Assembly: GCA_017308575.1 (NCBI GenBank) | Contig: JAFKEQ010000003.1 | Coordinates: 186,001-250,000, forward strand | Direction of reading: 5' to 3' | Source of the DNA: Afipia sp. | Lineage (GTDB): Bacteria > Pseudomonadota > Alphaproteobacteria > Rhizobiales > Xanthobacteraceae | Length of the DNA: 64,000 nucleotides | In this document: positions 18,821 through 26,890 of the stretch, piece by piece | How positions within the stretch are numbered: position 1 is the stretch's first letter | Layout: each line of letters begins with the position of its first letter | Program-made: the position numbers and the translations under genes | Notes under the pieces: generated by a model | Seen by the model: the letters and a program-made list of their open reading frames with translations, nothing else | What the model was told of the DNA's origin: nothing | Databases searched by the model: none

Positions 18821-18834
18821 TTATACCTGTATAA
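18821..18834. promoter_or_regulatory. Probable operator between HTH regulator and SDR gene
   Basis: Palindrome TTATAC-CT-GTATAA, 17 bp upstream of the regulator start and 68 bp upstream of the SDR start. It is AT-rich in a GC-rich region and overlaps plausible -10 sequences for either direction, so regulator binding there would shut both promoters. Assignment is by position and symmetry. Confidence 0.55.
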
Positions 18835-18901
18835 CATGACTACTTTACCAGAATAGCATGGCGGCCGAGAGATGTCCTCCATCCATCAAGGAGGATGTTT
18901 G

Positions 18902-19786
18902 ATGCGAGTATTTGTAACGGGCGCGACCGGCTTTGTCGGAACAGCGGTGGTTCAGGAGCTGATCGGAGCAGGGCACAGCGTGCTGGGTCTGTCGCGCTCG
19001 GATAAAGGCGCGGCGGCGCTGAGGGCCGCGGGCGCGCAGGTGCATCGCGGCGATCTGCAGGATCTCGACAGCCTGCGCAGCGGCGCGGCGGAGGCCGATG
19101 GCGTGATCCATCTGGCTTTCAATCATGATTTCTCGAAGTTCGTGGAGAACTGCGAGATGGATCGCCGTGCCATCGAGGCAATCGGCTCGGTGCTGGAAGG
19201 ATCGGAGCGGCCGCTGCTGGTGACGTCCGGGCTGGCGCTGGTTGCGCCCGGCCGCCTCGCGACGGAAGCCGACAGCCCCGCGCCGGGTTTTCCGCGCATG
19301 TCGGAAGCGGCGGCGGAAGCGCTGGCGGCGCGCGGCGTGCGCGCGACCGCCGTGCGGCTTGCGCCATCGACCCACGGCGCGGGCGATCATGGCTTCGTGC
19401 CGATCCTGATCAAGCTGGCGCGCGAGAAAGGCGTGTCGGCCTATATCGGTGACGGATCGAACCGTTGGCCCGCTACCCATCGTTTCGATGCGGCGCGGGT
19501 TTATCGGCTGGCGCTTGAGGATGGCGCGAAAAATGGGCCCTATCACGCCATCGCGGAAGAAGGCGTGCCGCTCAAAAGGATCGCCGAGGTGATCGGCTGG
19601 TGGCTGAGCGTGCCGGTGGTCTCGAAATCGCCTGCGGAAGCCGCCGCTCATTTTGGCTTTCTCGCGGCTTTTGCCGGCGTCGACGTTCCGACATCGAGCG
19701 CACGGACGCGGCGGCTATTGAACTGGGAGCCGACGCATCCCGATCTGCTGACTGACATCGACCAGAAAGCGTATTTCGAGGTGTAG
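18902..19786 (+). CDS. SDR family NAD(P)-dependent oxidoreductase (atypical epimerase-like)
   Basis: 294 residues from ATG 18902, chosen because AAGGAGG (18888-18894) lies eight bases upstream; an ATG at 18872 lacks this. Nucleotide-binding [10 protein letters not shown] at residues 7-16 and DLQDLDSL after the second strand. There is no YxxxK at the usual place; [17 protein letters not shown] replaces it, as in atypical SDRs. Function probably reduction of a small carbonyl or a quinone-like compound. Controlled by the divergent HTH regulator. Confidence 0.85.
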   Translation: MRVFVTGATGFVGTAVVQELIGAGHSVLGLSRSDKGAAALRAAGAQVHRGDLQDLDSLRSGAAEADGVIHLAFNHDFSKFVENCEMDRRAIEAIGSVLEGSERPLLVTSGLALVAPGRLATEADSPAPGFPRMSEAAAEALAARGVRATAVRLAPSTHGAGDHGFVPILIKLAREKGVSAYIGDGSNRWPATHRFDAARVYRLALEDGAKNGPYHAIAEEGVPLKRIAEVIGWWLSVPVVSKSPAEAAAHFGFLAAFAGVDVPTSSARTRRLLNWEPTHPDLLTDIDQKAYFEV

Positions 19787-19810
19787 CGGCGCCGTCGTTG
19801 CGAGATTGTT

Positions 19811-19852
19811 GCTCCCTCTCCCCGTTTACGGGGAGAGGGTTGGGGTGAGGGG
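19811..19852. repeat. Palindromic repeat family E copy
   Basis: GCTCCCTCTCCCCGTTTACG and GGGGAGAGGGTTGGGGTGAGGGG after the SDR stop. The same sequence GCTCC/CTCTCCCCGTTTACGGGG recurs near 40350-40383 in inverted orientation. Confidence 0.75.
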
Positions 19853-19874
19853 CGTGGCCGCTGCAAGCATGAAG

Positions 19875-19980
19875 CGTCATCCTGAGGCGCGAGCCGTTTT
19901 GGCGAGCCTCGAAGGATGACAGCCAAGGAATGCCGTCGCCCTTCGAGGCCTACGCTCCGCTACGGCACCTCAGGGTGACG
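19875..19980. repeat. Two palindromic repeat family A copies
   Basis: CGTCATCCTGAGGCGCGAGC...CCTCGAAGGATGAC (19875-19920) and CGTCGCCCTTCGAGGCC... CACCTCAGGGTGACG (19934-19980), the second with the TACGCTCCGCTACGG core also seen at 2605. They lie between convergent SDR and CDF genes. Confidence 0.85.
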
Positions 19981-20020
19981 GCGCTACGCGTTGCTTCCGC
20001 TGGAATCCTTACATAGCACC

Positions 20021-20953
20021 TCACTCCGCCCATTCCTGATCGGTGGTGAACACGATGGTCAGCCAGCGGTCCGGCGTGTCGTTGCCGACGGCCTCGCCGA
20101 TCTCGTCACGGATCTTGTCCCATTCCTCGAGCCGTCTGGCCGGCAGGCCGGGCGGCACGATGAAATAGAGTTCGATCTGGCGGCCACGACCGACCCGCGC
20201 GACATAGGCGCGGTAGGAGAGAAAGCCGTAACGCAGCACGGTCTGGGCGGCGATGGTCTCGACCCGCGCCATCAGGTCCGGCGGCGTCACCAGCAAAACG
20301 TCGGCCAGCGCCCGGCGCACGGTGCCGATGGGAATCGGAATGACGACCACGCAGACCACGGCGAGCGCGACCGGATCGATGTAGGGCGACATCCATCGCA
20401 GCGCCGTGCCCTGAATGACGTAACCGAACACGAAGGCGACGAGCAGGGCGGCGGTCAGCGCCGCCGACATGATCCATGCCTTGGCGTCCAGCGCCACGAA
20501 GCCGGAGCGGAGGGTGCGGTTGGCGCGCGTGCCGAAAATCGCCATGCCGGTGGCGGCGAACAACGTGACCACCGCGTAGATGATGGCCTGATCGAAGGCG
20601 AGATTTCGCCCGCCGGTCAGGATGCTGCCGATGGCGTTGATGAGTGCGTAGATGGCTGCGCCGATCAGCAAGATGCCATCCAGTCCGAGCACGATCGGCT
20701 CCAGATGCCAGAAGCCCATGGTGAACTGCGCGATGAAGCGGGATTTGGGGCCGCCCTCGCGCGTGGACGCGGCGATGAGGTTGGACACCAGCAGCGCCAG
20801 AATGGTCATCATGGCATCGATCAGGGAGTAGACGCCATCGAACACGATCGCGAACGATCCCGACAGCAGGCCGAACAGGATGCCGAGGCCGGCCAGCGCG
20901 ACGGTGACGGCGAACGAGGTGCGCAGGACGGCTTGTTCGGTTCTCATCGGCAT
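20021..20953 (-). CDS. Cation diffusion facilitator family transporter
   Basis: 310 residues with six hydrophobic segments in the first ~215 residues and a cytoplasmic C-terminal domain. FDGVYSLIDAMMT on helix 2 carries the first metal-site Asp pair and LDAKAWIMSAAL on helix 5 the second, with His replaced by Lys in the latter (KAW), so the metal site is not the classical HD-HD of zinc exporters. Exports a divalent cation or an organic cation by proton exchange. It lies 40 bp downstream of the livF gene and could be read through from it. Confidence 0.82.
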   Translation of the reverse strand: MPMRTEQAVLRTSFAVTVALAGLGILFGLLSGSFAIVFDGVYSLIDAMMTILALLVSNLIAASTREGGPKSRFIAQFTMGFWHLEPIVLGLDGILLIGAAIYALINAIGSILTGGRNLAFDQAIIYAVVTLFAATGMAIFGTRANRTLRSGFVALDAKAWIMSAALTAALLVAFVFGYVIQGTALRWMSPYIDPVALAVVCVVVIPIPIGTVRRALADVLLVTPPDLMARVETIAAQTVLRYGFLSYRAYVARVGRGRQIELYFIVPPGLPARRLEEWDKIRDEIGEAVGNDTPDRWLTIVFTTDQEWAE

Positions 20954-20993
20954 CCGGCAGGTCCGTGACGATCTCCATCACGGACGGATGCTA

Positions 20994-21689
20994 TCACACC
21001 TCCAGCCATTCCTTGCGGACGGCCTGATTGCCCTTGAGGTCGGCCGGCGTGCCCTCGAACACGATGCGGCCATGGCCCATCACGTAAAGCCGGTGGGAAA
21101 TGCGCATCGCGATGGAGAGCTTCTGCTCGACCAGCAGGATCGCCACGCCGCGCCGCGCGATTTCCGCGATCAGGTCGCCGACCTGCTGCACGATCAGCGG
21201 CGCGAGGCCTTCGGTCGGCTCGTCGATCATGATGAGGTCGGGATCGCCCATCAGCGTGCGGCAGATGGTGAGCATCTGCTTCTCGCCGCCGGAGAGCACG
21301 CCCGCGGCGGTGTCGGCGCGCGCCTTCAGGTTCGGGAACATGTCCAGCATGTCCTCGAGTTTCCACTTGCCGGGCTTGCTTGTGTCCTTGATGCCGAGCA
21401 TCAGGTTCTGCCGCACGGTGAGACCGGGGAAGATGTCGCGATGCTCGGGCACATAGCCGAGGCCGAGATGCGCGATCTTGTAGCTCGGCAGGCCTGCGAT
21501 GTTCTGGCCCTTGAAGGTGATGGTGCCATGGGGCGGCACTTCACCCATGATCGCCTTCACGGTGGTGGAGCGGCCGACGCCGTTGCGGCCGAGCAGGCTG
21601 ACCACTTCGCCGGCATCGATATGCATATCGACGCCCTGCAGGATGTGGCTCTTGCCGTAATAGGCGTGAAGATCCTGGACTTGCAGCAT
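20994..21689 (-). CDS. livF: ABC transporter ATP-binding protein LivF with Arg in Walker A
   Basis: 231 residues from ATG 21689, standard LivF length, overlapping the livG stop by one base (TGATG). LSGGEKQML signature and LIMIDEPTEGLAP Walker B are normal. The Walker A reads GRNGVGRSTT, with Arg40 (codon CGC at 21572-21570) where the ATP-phosphate-binding Lys is normally invariant. Either the sister subunit LivG (intact Walker A) provides the active site or Arg functions here. Fourth cytoplasmic component of the second Liv system in the window. Confidence 0.92.
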   Translation of the reverse strand: MLQVQDLHAYYGKSHILQGVDMHIDAGEVVSLLGRNGVGRSTTVKAIMGEVPPHGTITFKGQNIAGLPSYKIAHLGLGYVPEHRDIFPGLTVRQNLMLGIKDTSKPGKWKLEDMLDMFPNLKARADTAAGVLSGGEKQMLTICRTLMGDPDLIMIDEPTEGLAPLIVQQVGDLIAEIARRGVAILLVEQKLSIAMRISHRLYVMGHGRIVFEGTPADLKGNQAVRKEWLEV

Positions 21690-22447
21690 CAGGCCGCCTC
21701 CTCGCCGAGATAGGCTTCCCTGACTTTCGGGTTGTTGCGGATTTCCTCCGGCGTGCCCGATGCGATGACATGGCCGTAGACCAGCACCGAGATGCGGTCG
21801 GCGAGGCCGAACACCACGCTCATGTCGTGCTCGACGATCAGCAGCGTGCGTCCTTCGGTGAGGCGGCGGATCAGCGTCACCGCGCGCTCCGTCTCGGCGT
21901 GGCTCATGCCCGCGGTCGGTTCGTCCAGCAGGATCACGTTTGCGCCGCCCGCGACCGTAATGCCGATTTCGAGCGCGCGCTGCTCGGCATAGGTGAGCAG
22001 GCCCGCAGGTACATCGCGCCGCGAGGTGAGGCCGATGTCTTCCAGAATCTGCGCGGTGCGCTCGCGCACCTGCGGCAGGTTGTTGACATTTTTCCAGAAC
22101 GCATATTTGTGTCCGGTCGCCCACAGCACGGCGCAGCGCAGGTTCTCCCACACCGTCATGTTGCCGAACACGTTGGTGACCTGGAAGCTGCGCGACAGGC
22201 CGCGCCGGTTGATCTGGTAGGGCGGCAGGCCAGAGATTTTTTCGCCGCGCATCAGCACGTCGCCGCTGGTCGGCGCCATGTAGCCGCTGATCAGGTTGAA
22301 GGTCGTGGACTTGCCCGCGCCGTTCGGGCCAATCAGCGCATGGCGCTCGCCTTCTACGACCTGCAGGTTGAGGTCGCGGATCACGCTGGTGATGCCGAAG
22401 CTCTTCTGGACGTCGCGGATTTCGATGGCGTTCGGTTTCACAGTCAT
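21689..22447 (-). CDS. livG: ABC transporter ATP-binding protein LivG
   Basis: 252 residues from ATG 22447. Walker A GPNGAGKSTT (38-47 region), the RGLSRSFQVTNVFGNMTVWE Q-loop segment, a TYAEQRALEIGITVAGG variant signature (LSGGE replaced by LTYAEQ) and VILLDEPTAGMS Walker B. The start overlaps the livM stop as TGATG. Works with the downstream LivF to power LivH/LivM. Confidence 0.93.
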   Translation of the reverse strand: MTVKPNAIEIRDVQKSFGITSVIRDLNLQVVEGERHALIGPNGAGKSTTFNLISGYMAPTSGDVLMRGEKISGLPPYQINRRGLSRSFQVTNVFGNMTVWENLRCAVLWATGHKYAFWKNVNNLPQVRERTAQILEDIGLTSRRDVPAGLLTYAEQRALEIGITVAGGANVILLDEPTAGMSHAETERAVTLIRRLTEGRTLLIVEHDMSVVFGLADRISVLVYGHVIASGTPEEIRNNPKVREAYLGEEAA

Positions 22448-23745
22448 CACGCCATCTCCTTCGCGCGGGCCGCGGTCAGCGCGTCGTCCCACGCCACCGC
22501 GACACGTTTCCACGTCATGCGCGCGACGAAGCCGCCACCAACGATCAGGATCGCGGCAATGCCCCATGTCAGCGGGCTTGCCGCGTTGAAGGGAATGCCG
22601 AAGGCCTTGATGTTGGGGTCTTCGGTGGCGTTCATGGTGTGATGCACGATGCATTCGATGCCGAGCATCAGGCCGATCAGCAGTGCCAGCGTCGGCACGA
22701 TCGCGACCAGATAGGACGGGATCACCTTGCCGAGCGTGCCGCCGCGGATCAGCGGACGGTGCATCATCAGCAGGCCGGTGATGCCGCCGGGCGCGAAGGC
22801 TACGACCAGAATGAAGAACAGGCCGAAATAGAGCTGCCACACGCTGGTGAGGTCGCTGAGCCCGAGTGAAAGCAGCGTGACGAAGATCGCGCCGACCACC
22901 GGGCCGATGAAGAAGCCGACGCCGCCGATATAGGTGGAGAACAGCACGGTGCCGGACTGCACCGCGCCGAGATAGGCCGAGTTGGCGATTTCGAAGTTGA
23001 TGGCGGCGAGCGCGCCCGCGATCCCTGCGAAGAATCCCGCGAAGCAGAACGCGATGTAACGCACCACATGCGGATCGTAGCCGACGAACTGCACGCGCTC
23101 GGGATTGTCGCGCACCGCGTTGCACATGCGGCCCCACGGGGTGCGGGTCAGCGCATACATCGCGATCATGCAGATCAGCGTCCAGGCCGCGACCAGATAA
23201 TAGATCTGGATCTGCGGGCCGAAGCTCCAGTCGAACAGCCGGAACAGCTTGGTGCGATTGGCCGAGACGCCACCTTCGCCGCCGAAGAAGGTGCGCAGGA
23301 TCAGCGCGGAGGAGGCGACCAGTTCAGCGACGCCGAGCGAGATCATCGCGAAGGCCGTGCCGCTGCGCTGGGTCGAAACCCAGCCGAGCAGCATGGCGAA
23401 GACGAGGCCGGTGATGCCGCCGATCAGCGGCACCACGGGCAGCGGGATCGCCCATTTGTGCGCGCCGATGATGTTGATGGCATGGATGGCGAGGAAGCCG
23501 CCGAGTCCGTAATAGACCGCGTGGCCGAACGACAGCATGCCGGTCTGGCCGAGCAGGATGTTGTAGGACAGCGCGAAGATGATCGAGATGCCGATCAGCG
23601 AGAAGGTCGTGAACGAAGCTTGCGAGGTGAAGATCTTCGGCAGCACGATCAGCAGCACGGCTGCGGCGATCCACAGGCCGTAGAACTTGGCCTTGTCGCC
23701 GGTCGATGGCGGAGGCGGCGCGACGCGCGAGACGATATCACTCAT
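22447..23745 (-). CDS. livM: ABC transporter permease LivM
   Basis: 432 residues, longer than usual LivM because of a C-terminal extension after residue ~330 (another membrane segment and a charged tail ending WDDALTAARAKEMA). YNILLGQTGMLSFGHAVYYG is the LivM hallmark and NAVRDNPERVQFVGYD the ATPase-contacting loop. Overlaps livH by 4 bp at its start and livG at its stop, so H-M-G-F are translationally coupled. Confidence 0.93.
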   Translation of the reverse strand: MSDIVSRVAPPPPSTGDKAKFYGLWIAAAVLLIVLPKIFTSQASFTTFSLIGISIIFALSYNILLGQTGMLSFGHAVYYGLGGFLAIHAINIIGAHKWAIPLPVVPLIGGITGLVFAMLLGWVSTQRSGTAFAMISLGVAELVASSALILRTFFGGEGGVSANRTKLFRLFDWSFGPQIQIYYLVAAWTLICMIAMYALTRTPWGRMCNAVRDNPERVQFVGYDPHVVRYIAFCFAGFFAGIAGALAAINFEIANSAYLGAVQSGTVLFSTYIGGVGFFIGPVVGAIFVTLLSLGLSDLTSVWQLYFGLFFILVVAFAPGGITGLLMMHRPLIRGGTLGKVIPSYLVAIVPTLALLIGLMLGIECIVHHTMNATEDPNIKAFGIPFNAASPLTWGIAAILIVGGGFVARMTWKRVAVAWDDALTAARAKEMA

Positions 23746-24689
23746 GTTTCGCGCGTCCCCAAAAGGCCCATCGGGCGGAAGATCAGGATCAGGACCAGAA
23801 GAAGATACGGCATGATCGGCGCGATCTGCGCGACCGTCACGTTCCAGATGTCGGAGACCCAGGTGGACGCCCAGGCCGGGCTGAGCGGCCCGAAGATTTC
23901 AGACAGCGAGCCGTTCATGGAGACGGCGAAGGTCTGCAGCAGGCCGATCAGCAGCGAGGCGATGAACGCGCCGGGCAGCGAGCCGAGGCCGCCGACCACC
24001 ACCACCACGAACAGGATCGGGCCGAGCAGTCCGGCCATGTTCGATTGCGTGACGAGGGCAGGGCCCGCGATCACGCCCGCGACCGCCGCGAGCGCGGTGC
24101 CGACGCCGAACACCAGCATGAAAACGCGCCCGACATTATGGCCGAGATGGCCGACCATGTGCGGGTGGGTCAGCGCCGCCTGCACGATCAGGCCGATGCG
24201 GGTTCGTTTCAGCACCAGCAGCAGCCCGACGAAGATCGCGACCGACACCAGCAGCATGAACATCTTGTAGGCCGGATAGTTGGTGGAGAACACCGTGAAG
24301 GCCGGGAAGTCCAGAATGTCCGGCACGCGGAAATCCAGCGGGCTCTTGCCCCAGATGATCTGCACGATTTCCTCGATCGCGAAGGCGAGACCGAAGGTGA
24401 ACAGCAGTTCGGCGACATGGCCGTTGCGGTGGACGCGGCGCAGGCCGTAGCGCTCGACCGCGGCGCCGATCGCGCCCGCGAGGATGGGTGCGATCAGGAG
24501 GGCAGGCCAGAAGCCGACCCAGCGCGAGATCTGATATCCGAAGAACGCACCGAGCATGTAGAAGCTCGCATGCGCGAAGTTCAGCACGCCGAGCATGCTG
24601 AAGATGACGGTGAGGCCGCTGGCCATCAGAAAGAGCAGCATCCCGAACAGGACGCCGTTCAGCGTGGAAATGACGATGAGTTCAAGCAC
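23742..24689 (-). CDS. livH: ABC transporter permease LivH
   Basis: 315 residues from the GTG at 24689 (first residues MLELIVISTLNGVLFGMLL), preferred over an ATG at 24722 that would add a non-hydrophobic cysteine-rich leader without a ribosome site. NFAHASFYMLGAF is the LivH motif; the cytoplasmic loop QAALTHPHMVGHLG contacts LivG/LivF. Eight membrane helices expected. The 178-bp space to the upstream binding-protein gene is filled by repeat family E. Confidence 0.9.
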   Translation of the reverse strand: MLELIVISTLNGVLFGMLLFLMASGLTVIFSMLGVLNFAHASFYMLGAFFGYQISRWVGFWPALLIAPILAGAIGAAVERYGLRRVHRNGHVAELLFTFGLAFAIEEIVQIIWGKSPLDFRVPDILDFPAFTVFSTNYPAYKMFMLLVSVAIFVGLLLVLKRTRIGLIVQAALTHPHMVGHLGHNVGRVFMLVFGVGTALAAVAGVIAGPALVTQSNMAGLLGPILFVVVVVGGLGSLPGAFIASLLIGLLQTFAVSMNGSLSEIFGPLSPAWASTWVSDIWNVTVAQIAPIMPYLLLVLILIFRPMGLLGTRET

Positions 24690-24746
24690 GGCCCTGCACC
24701 TGCATTGAATGACAGCCATCACATGACGGTCATCGAGTAACAGTCT

Positions 24747-24883
24747 TCACCTCTCCCCGCTTGCGGGGAGAGGTCGGAGATTGAGCGCAGCGAAATCTGC
24801 GGGTGAGGGGCCGTCAGTGGACTGAGATGAAAACCGCCCTTCACCCCGGCCCTCGTCCCCGCAGGCGGGGAGAGGGGGAGGTG
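24747..24883. repeat. Composite palindromic repeat family E between the binding protein gene and livH
   Basis: CACCTCTCCCCGCTTGCGGG GAGAGG hairpin, then the AGCGCAGCGAAATCTGCGGG TGAGGGG block, then CCCTCACCCCGGC-like mirror and CCCCGCAGGCGGGGAGAGGG. In the transcript it separates the abundant binding protein message from the permease genes, a position where a stable hairpin favours higher levels of the upstream cistron. Confidence 0.8.
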
Positions 24884-24900
24884 CGCCGAAGTGCAGTTTC

Positions 24901-26133
24901 TTACTTGGGCCGTTCCATCTTGCAGGTGGTCGGCAGCACGGTCTGCGCGGTGTCGATCTTGGCCGCCACGCGCCAGCCCCAGCCGGTCTTTTCCTCGTCG
25001 AACGGCTCCTTGTCGGTGCGGTCGCCGAACGATGCGATGTACATCGGCTGGAAGAACTGGTGATCGTCCTTGCGCATGAAGCCCTTGCCGCCGTTGAAGA
25101 CTTCGAACTCCATGCCTTCAAGCGCCTGCGCGACCTTCACCGGATCGAGCGACTTGGCCTTCTCGGCCGCCGCGGCGAACATCCGCATTTCGTTGACGGC
25201 GCGGGGATAGAACAGGCCGAACTCGTACTTCGCGCGCAGCGCCTTCTCGAAGGCCTGCGACGATTCATGCGGAATGTTGGCGACGCCTTCCGCGATCTGG
25301 AACACCTGATGGTTCAGACCCGCCTGCTTGATCGCGGTCGGGCCGCCGGTGCCGCCGGCATAGTAGGTGTACCAGTTGACCTTGAGGCCGGCATCGGCCG
25401 ACGCCTTGAGCAGCAGGGCGATGTCCTGGCCCCAGTTGCCGGTGATCACGCTGTCGGCGCCGGAAGCCTTGATCTTGGCGATGTAGGGCGCGAAGTCGGT
25501 GATCTTGAGCAGCGGATGCTTTTCGTCGCCGACGATCTCGATGTCGGGACGCTTTTCCTTCAGCATCGCGCGCGCCGCGGTGCGCACGGATTCGCCGAAC
25601 GAGTAGTCCTGATTGATCAGGTAGACTTTCTTGATGGACGGCGTGGTCTTGATGTAGTTGGTCAGCGCGGCCATCTTGATGTCGGAGTTCGCATCCCAGC
25701 GGAAGTGCGAGAAGGTGCACTTGTCGTTGGTCATGACCGGATCGACCGCGGCGTAGTTGAAGTACAGAACTTCCTTGCCCGGGTTGCGGTCATTATATTT
25801 CGCGACGAATTCTTCCAGCGCGATGCCGACCGACGAGCCGTTGCCCTGCGTCAGATAGCGCACGCCGCTGTCGATGGCCTTCTGCGCCTGGATCAGGCTT
25901 TCCTGCGGATTGGTCTTGTTGTCGAGTGGGACGATTTCGACCTTCTTGCCGAGAATTCCGCCCTTGGCGTTCAGTTCGTCGGCGAGGAATTGATAGGTCT
26001 TGAGGCCGACTTCGCCGACGCTGGCGCCGCCGCCGGAGAGCGGGTCGATGTAGCCGATTTTGACGGTATCCTGCGCCATGGCGGTTCCGCACAGCGGAAA
26101 CGCAAAAGCAGCGGCCAGTAACAGTTTACGCAT
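24901..26133 (-). CDS. livK: ABC transporter substrate-binding protein (LivK/urea-amide type)
   Basis: 410 residues from ATG 26133 with GGGAG upstream. Signal peptide MRKLLLAAAFAFPLCG cleaved near AMA-QD. Type 1 periplasmic binding fold: KIGYIDPLSGGGASVGE at the start, QGNGSSVG, a hinge GNWGQDIALLLKA and YAGGTGGPTA in the second lobe. First gene of a five-gene operon (K-H-M-G-F). Ligand probably an amino acid or related small molecule; not resolvable by eye. Confidence 0.92.
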   Translation of the reverse strand: MRKLLLAAAFAFPLCGTAMAQDTVKIGYIDPLSGGGASVGEVGLKTYQFLADELNAKGGILGKKVEIVPLDNKTNPQESLIQAQKAIDSGVRYLTQGNGSSVGIALEEFVAKYNDRNPGKEVLYFNYAAVDPVMTNDKCTFSHFRWDANSDIKMAALTNYIKTTPSIKKVYLINQDYSFGESVRTAARAMLKEKRPDIEIVGDEKHPLLKITDFAPYIAKIKASGADSVITGNWGQDIALLLKASADAGLKVNWYTYYAGGTGGPTAIKQAGLNHQVFQIAEGVANIPHESSQAFEKALRAKYEFGLFYPRAVNEMRMFAAAAEKAKSLDPVKVAQALEGMEFEVFNGGKGFMRKDDHQFFQPMYIASFGDRTDKEPFDEEKTGWGWRVAAKIDTAQTVLPTTCKMERPK

Positions 26134-26441
26134 TGTCTTCTCCCTGATGATCAAGATTTTTTCTGAGGGGGATGAGCATGAACTCAACGCATCCCTGCCA
26201 TTCATTGACCTGATTGTGGTCCAAGGCCTCGCTGGCTGCAAGCCCGGTCTTGCGAGCGGATGGGGAATGCTTAACGACGCGGCGGCACCGTCTGCGGCAC
26301 GAATGCATGGGTATGGCCGAGCCTGCGGCGGGCGGCGGGTATATCCGCCGCCCTCGACACCTGTTTTGTTTTTATTCTAAGCCGGAACGTGCGTCGGCTT
26401 TCATCGTTGGCCCTTCAAATTCTCAAACGATGGAGGCTCCA
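26134..26441. other. Divergent intergenic region between livK and the PRC-barrel gene
   Basis: 308 bp without a credible gene. The left half must contain the livK promoter on the minus strand. The right end contains a GGAAC-N16-CGTT element for the PRC-barrel gene (listed separately). No repeat of families A-F is present, unlike most spacers in this window. Confidence 0.6.
26384..26408 (+). promoter_or_regulatory. EcfG-type (general stress response) promoter for the PRC-barrel gene
   Basis: GGAAC at 26384-26388, 16-bp spacer, CGTT at 26405-26408. This is the full alphaproteobacterial EcfG/SigT consensus GGAAC-N16/17-CGTT. The start codon is 33 bp downstream of the -10 element, leaving a short leader that includes GGAGG. 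It predicts PhyR-NepR-EcfG control. Confidence 0.75.
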
Positions 26442-26798
26442 ATGGCACAGGAAGCGCGCGAAACATCCACGCTGATCGGAAGCGACAAGGTTGACGGAAC
26501 TGCGGTTTATGACGCGGAGGGCGAAAAGATCGGCTCGATCGAACGCGTCATGATCGAGAAGGTGTCCGGCAAGGTGTCGTTCGCCGTGCTCAGCTTCGGA
26601 GGTTTCCTCGGCATCGGCGACGATCACTATCCGCTGCCCTGGTCGTCGCTCAAATATAATGTCGAGCTTGGCGGTTATCAGACCATGGTCCCGGTCGAGA
26701 AGCTGAAGGGCGCGCCAAAATACGCTGACGAAAGCGAATGGGACTGGAGCGGCACGCGGACCCGGGGCGTGAGCGATTACTATGGCGTTGTCATGTAA
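26442..26798 (+). CDS. PRC-barrel domain protein, probable stress-induced
   Basis: 118 residues from ATG 26442; GGAGG at 26432-26436 favours this start over the ATG at 26430. Residues ~10-90 form a PRC-barrel (DAEGEKIGSIERVMIE, VSFAVLSFGGFLG, YPLPWSSLKY), followed by a Trp/Tyr-rich tail. No signal peptide or membrane helix. PRC-barrel proteins of this short type are frequent members of the general stress regulon in rhizobia, consistent with the promoter upstream. Molecular role unknown. Confidence 0.88.
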   Translation: MAQEARETSTLIGSDKVDGTAVYDAEGEKIGSIERVMIEKVSGKVSFAVLSFGGFLGIGDDHYPLPWSSLKYNVELGGYQTMVPVEKLKGAPKYADESEWDWSGTRTRGVSDYYGVVM

Positions 26799-26855
26799 CG
26801 CCGCTCTCTGGGACAGGATTGCAACGCGCCGGGGGACCGGCGCGTTTTGCACGTA

Positions 26856-26890
26856 GGACAGTCATTGGGACAGTCATTGGGACAGTCATC
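26856..26890. repeat. 12-bp tandem repeat ahead of the DUF1810 gene
   Basis: Unit GGACAGTCATTG occurs twice exactly and a third time as GGACAGTCATC (26856-26867, 26868-26879, 26880-26890), ending directly at the ATG of the next gene. A unit-number change would shift the distance between promoter and start by 12 bp without altering the coding sequence. Confidence 0.9.

Noticed and set aside
26856..26890. CRISPR-like array
   Set aside because: Units are directly adjacent 12-mers without spacers and no cas genes occur in the window.
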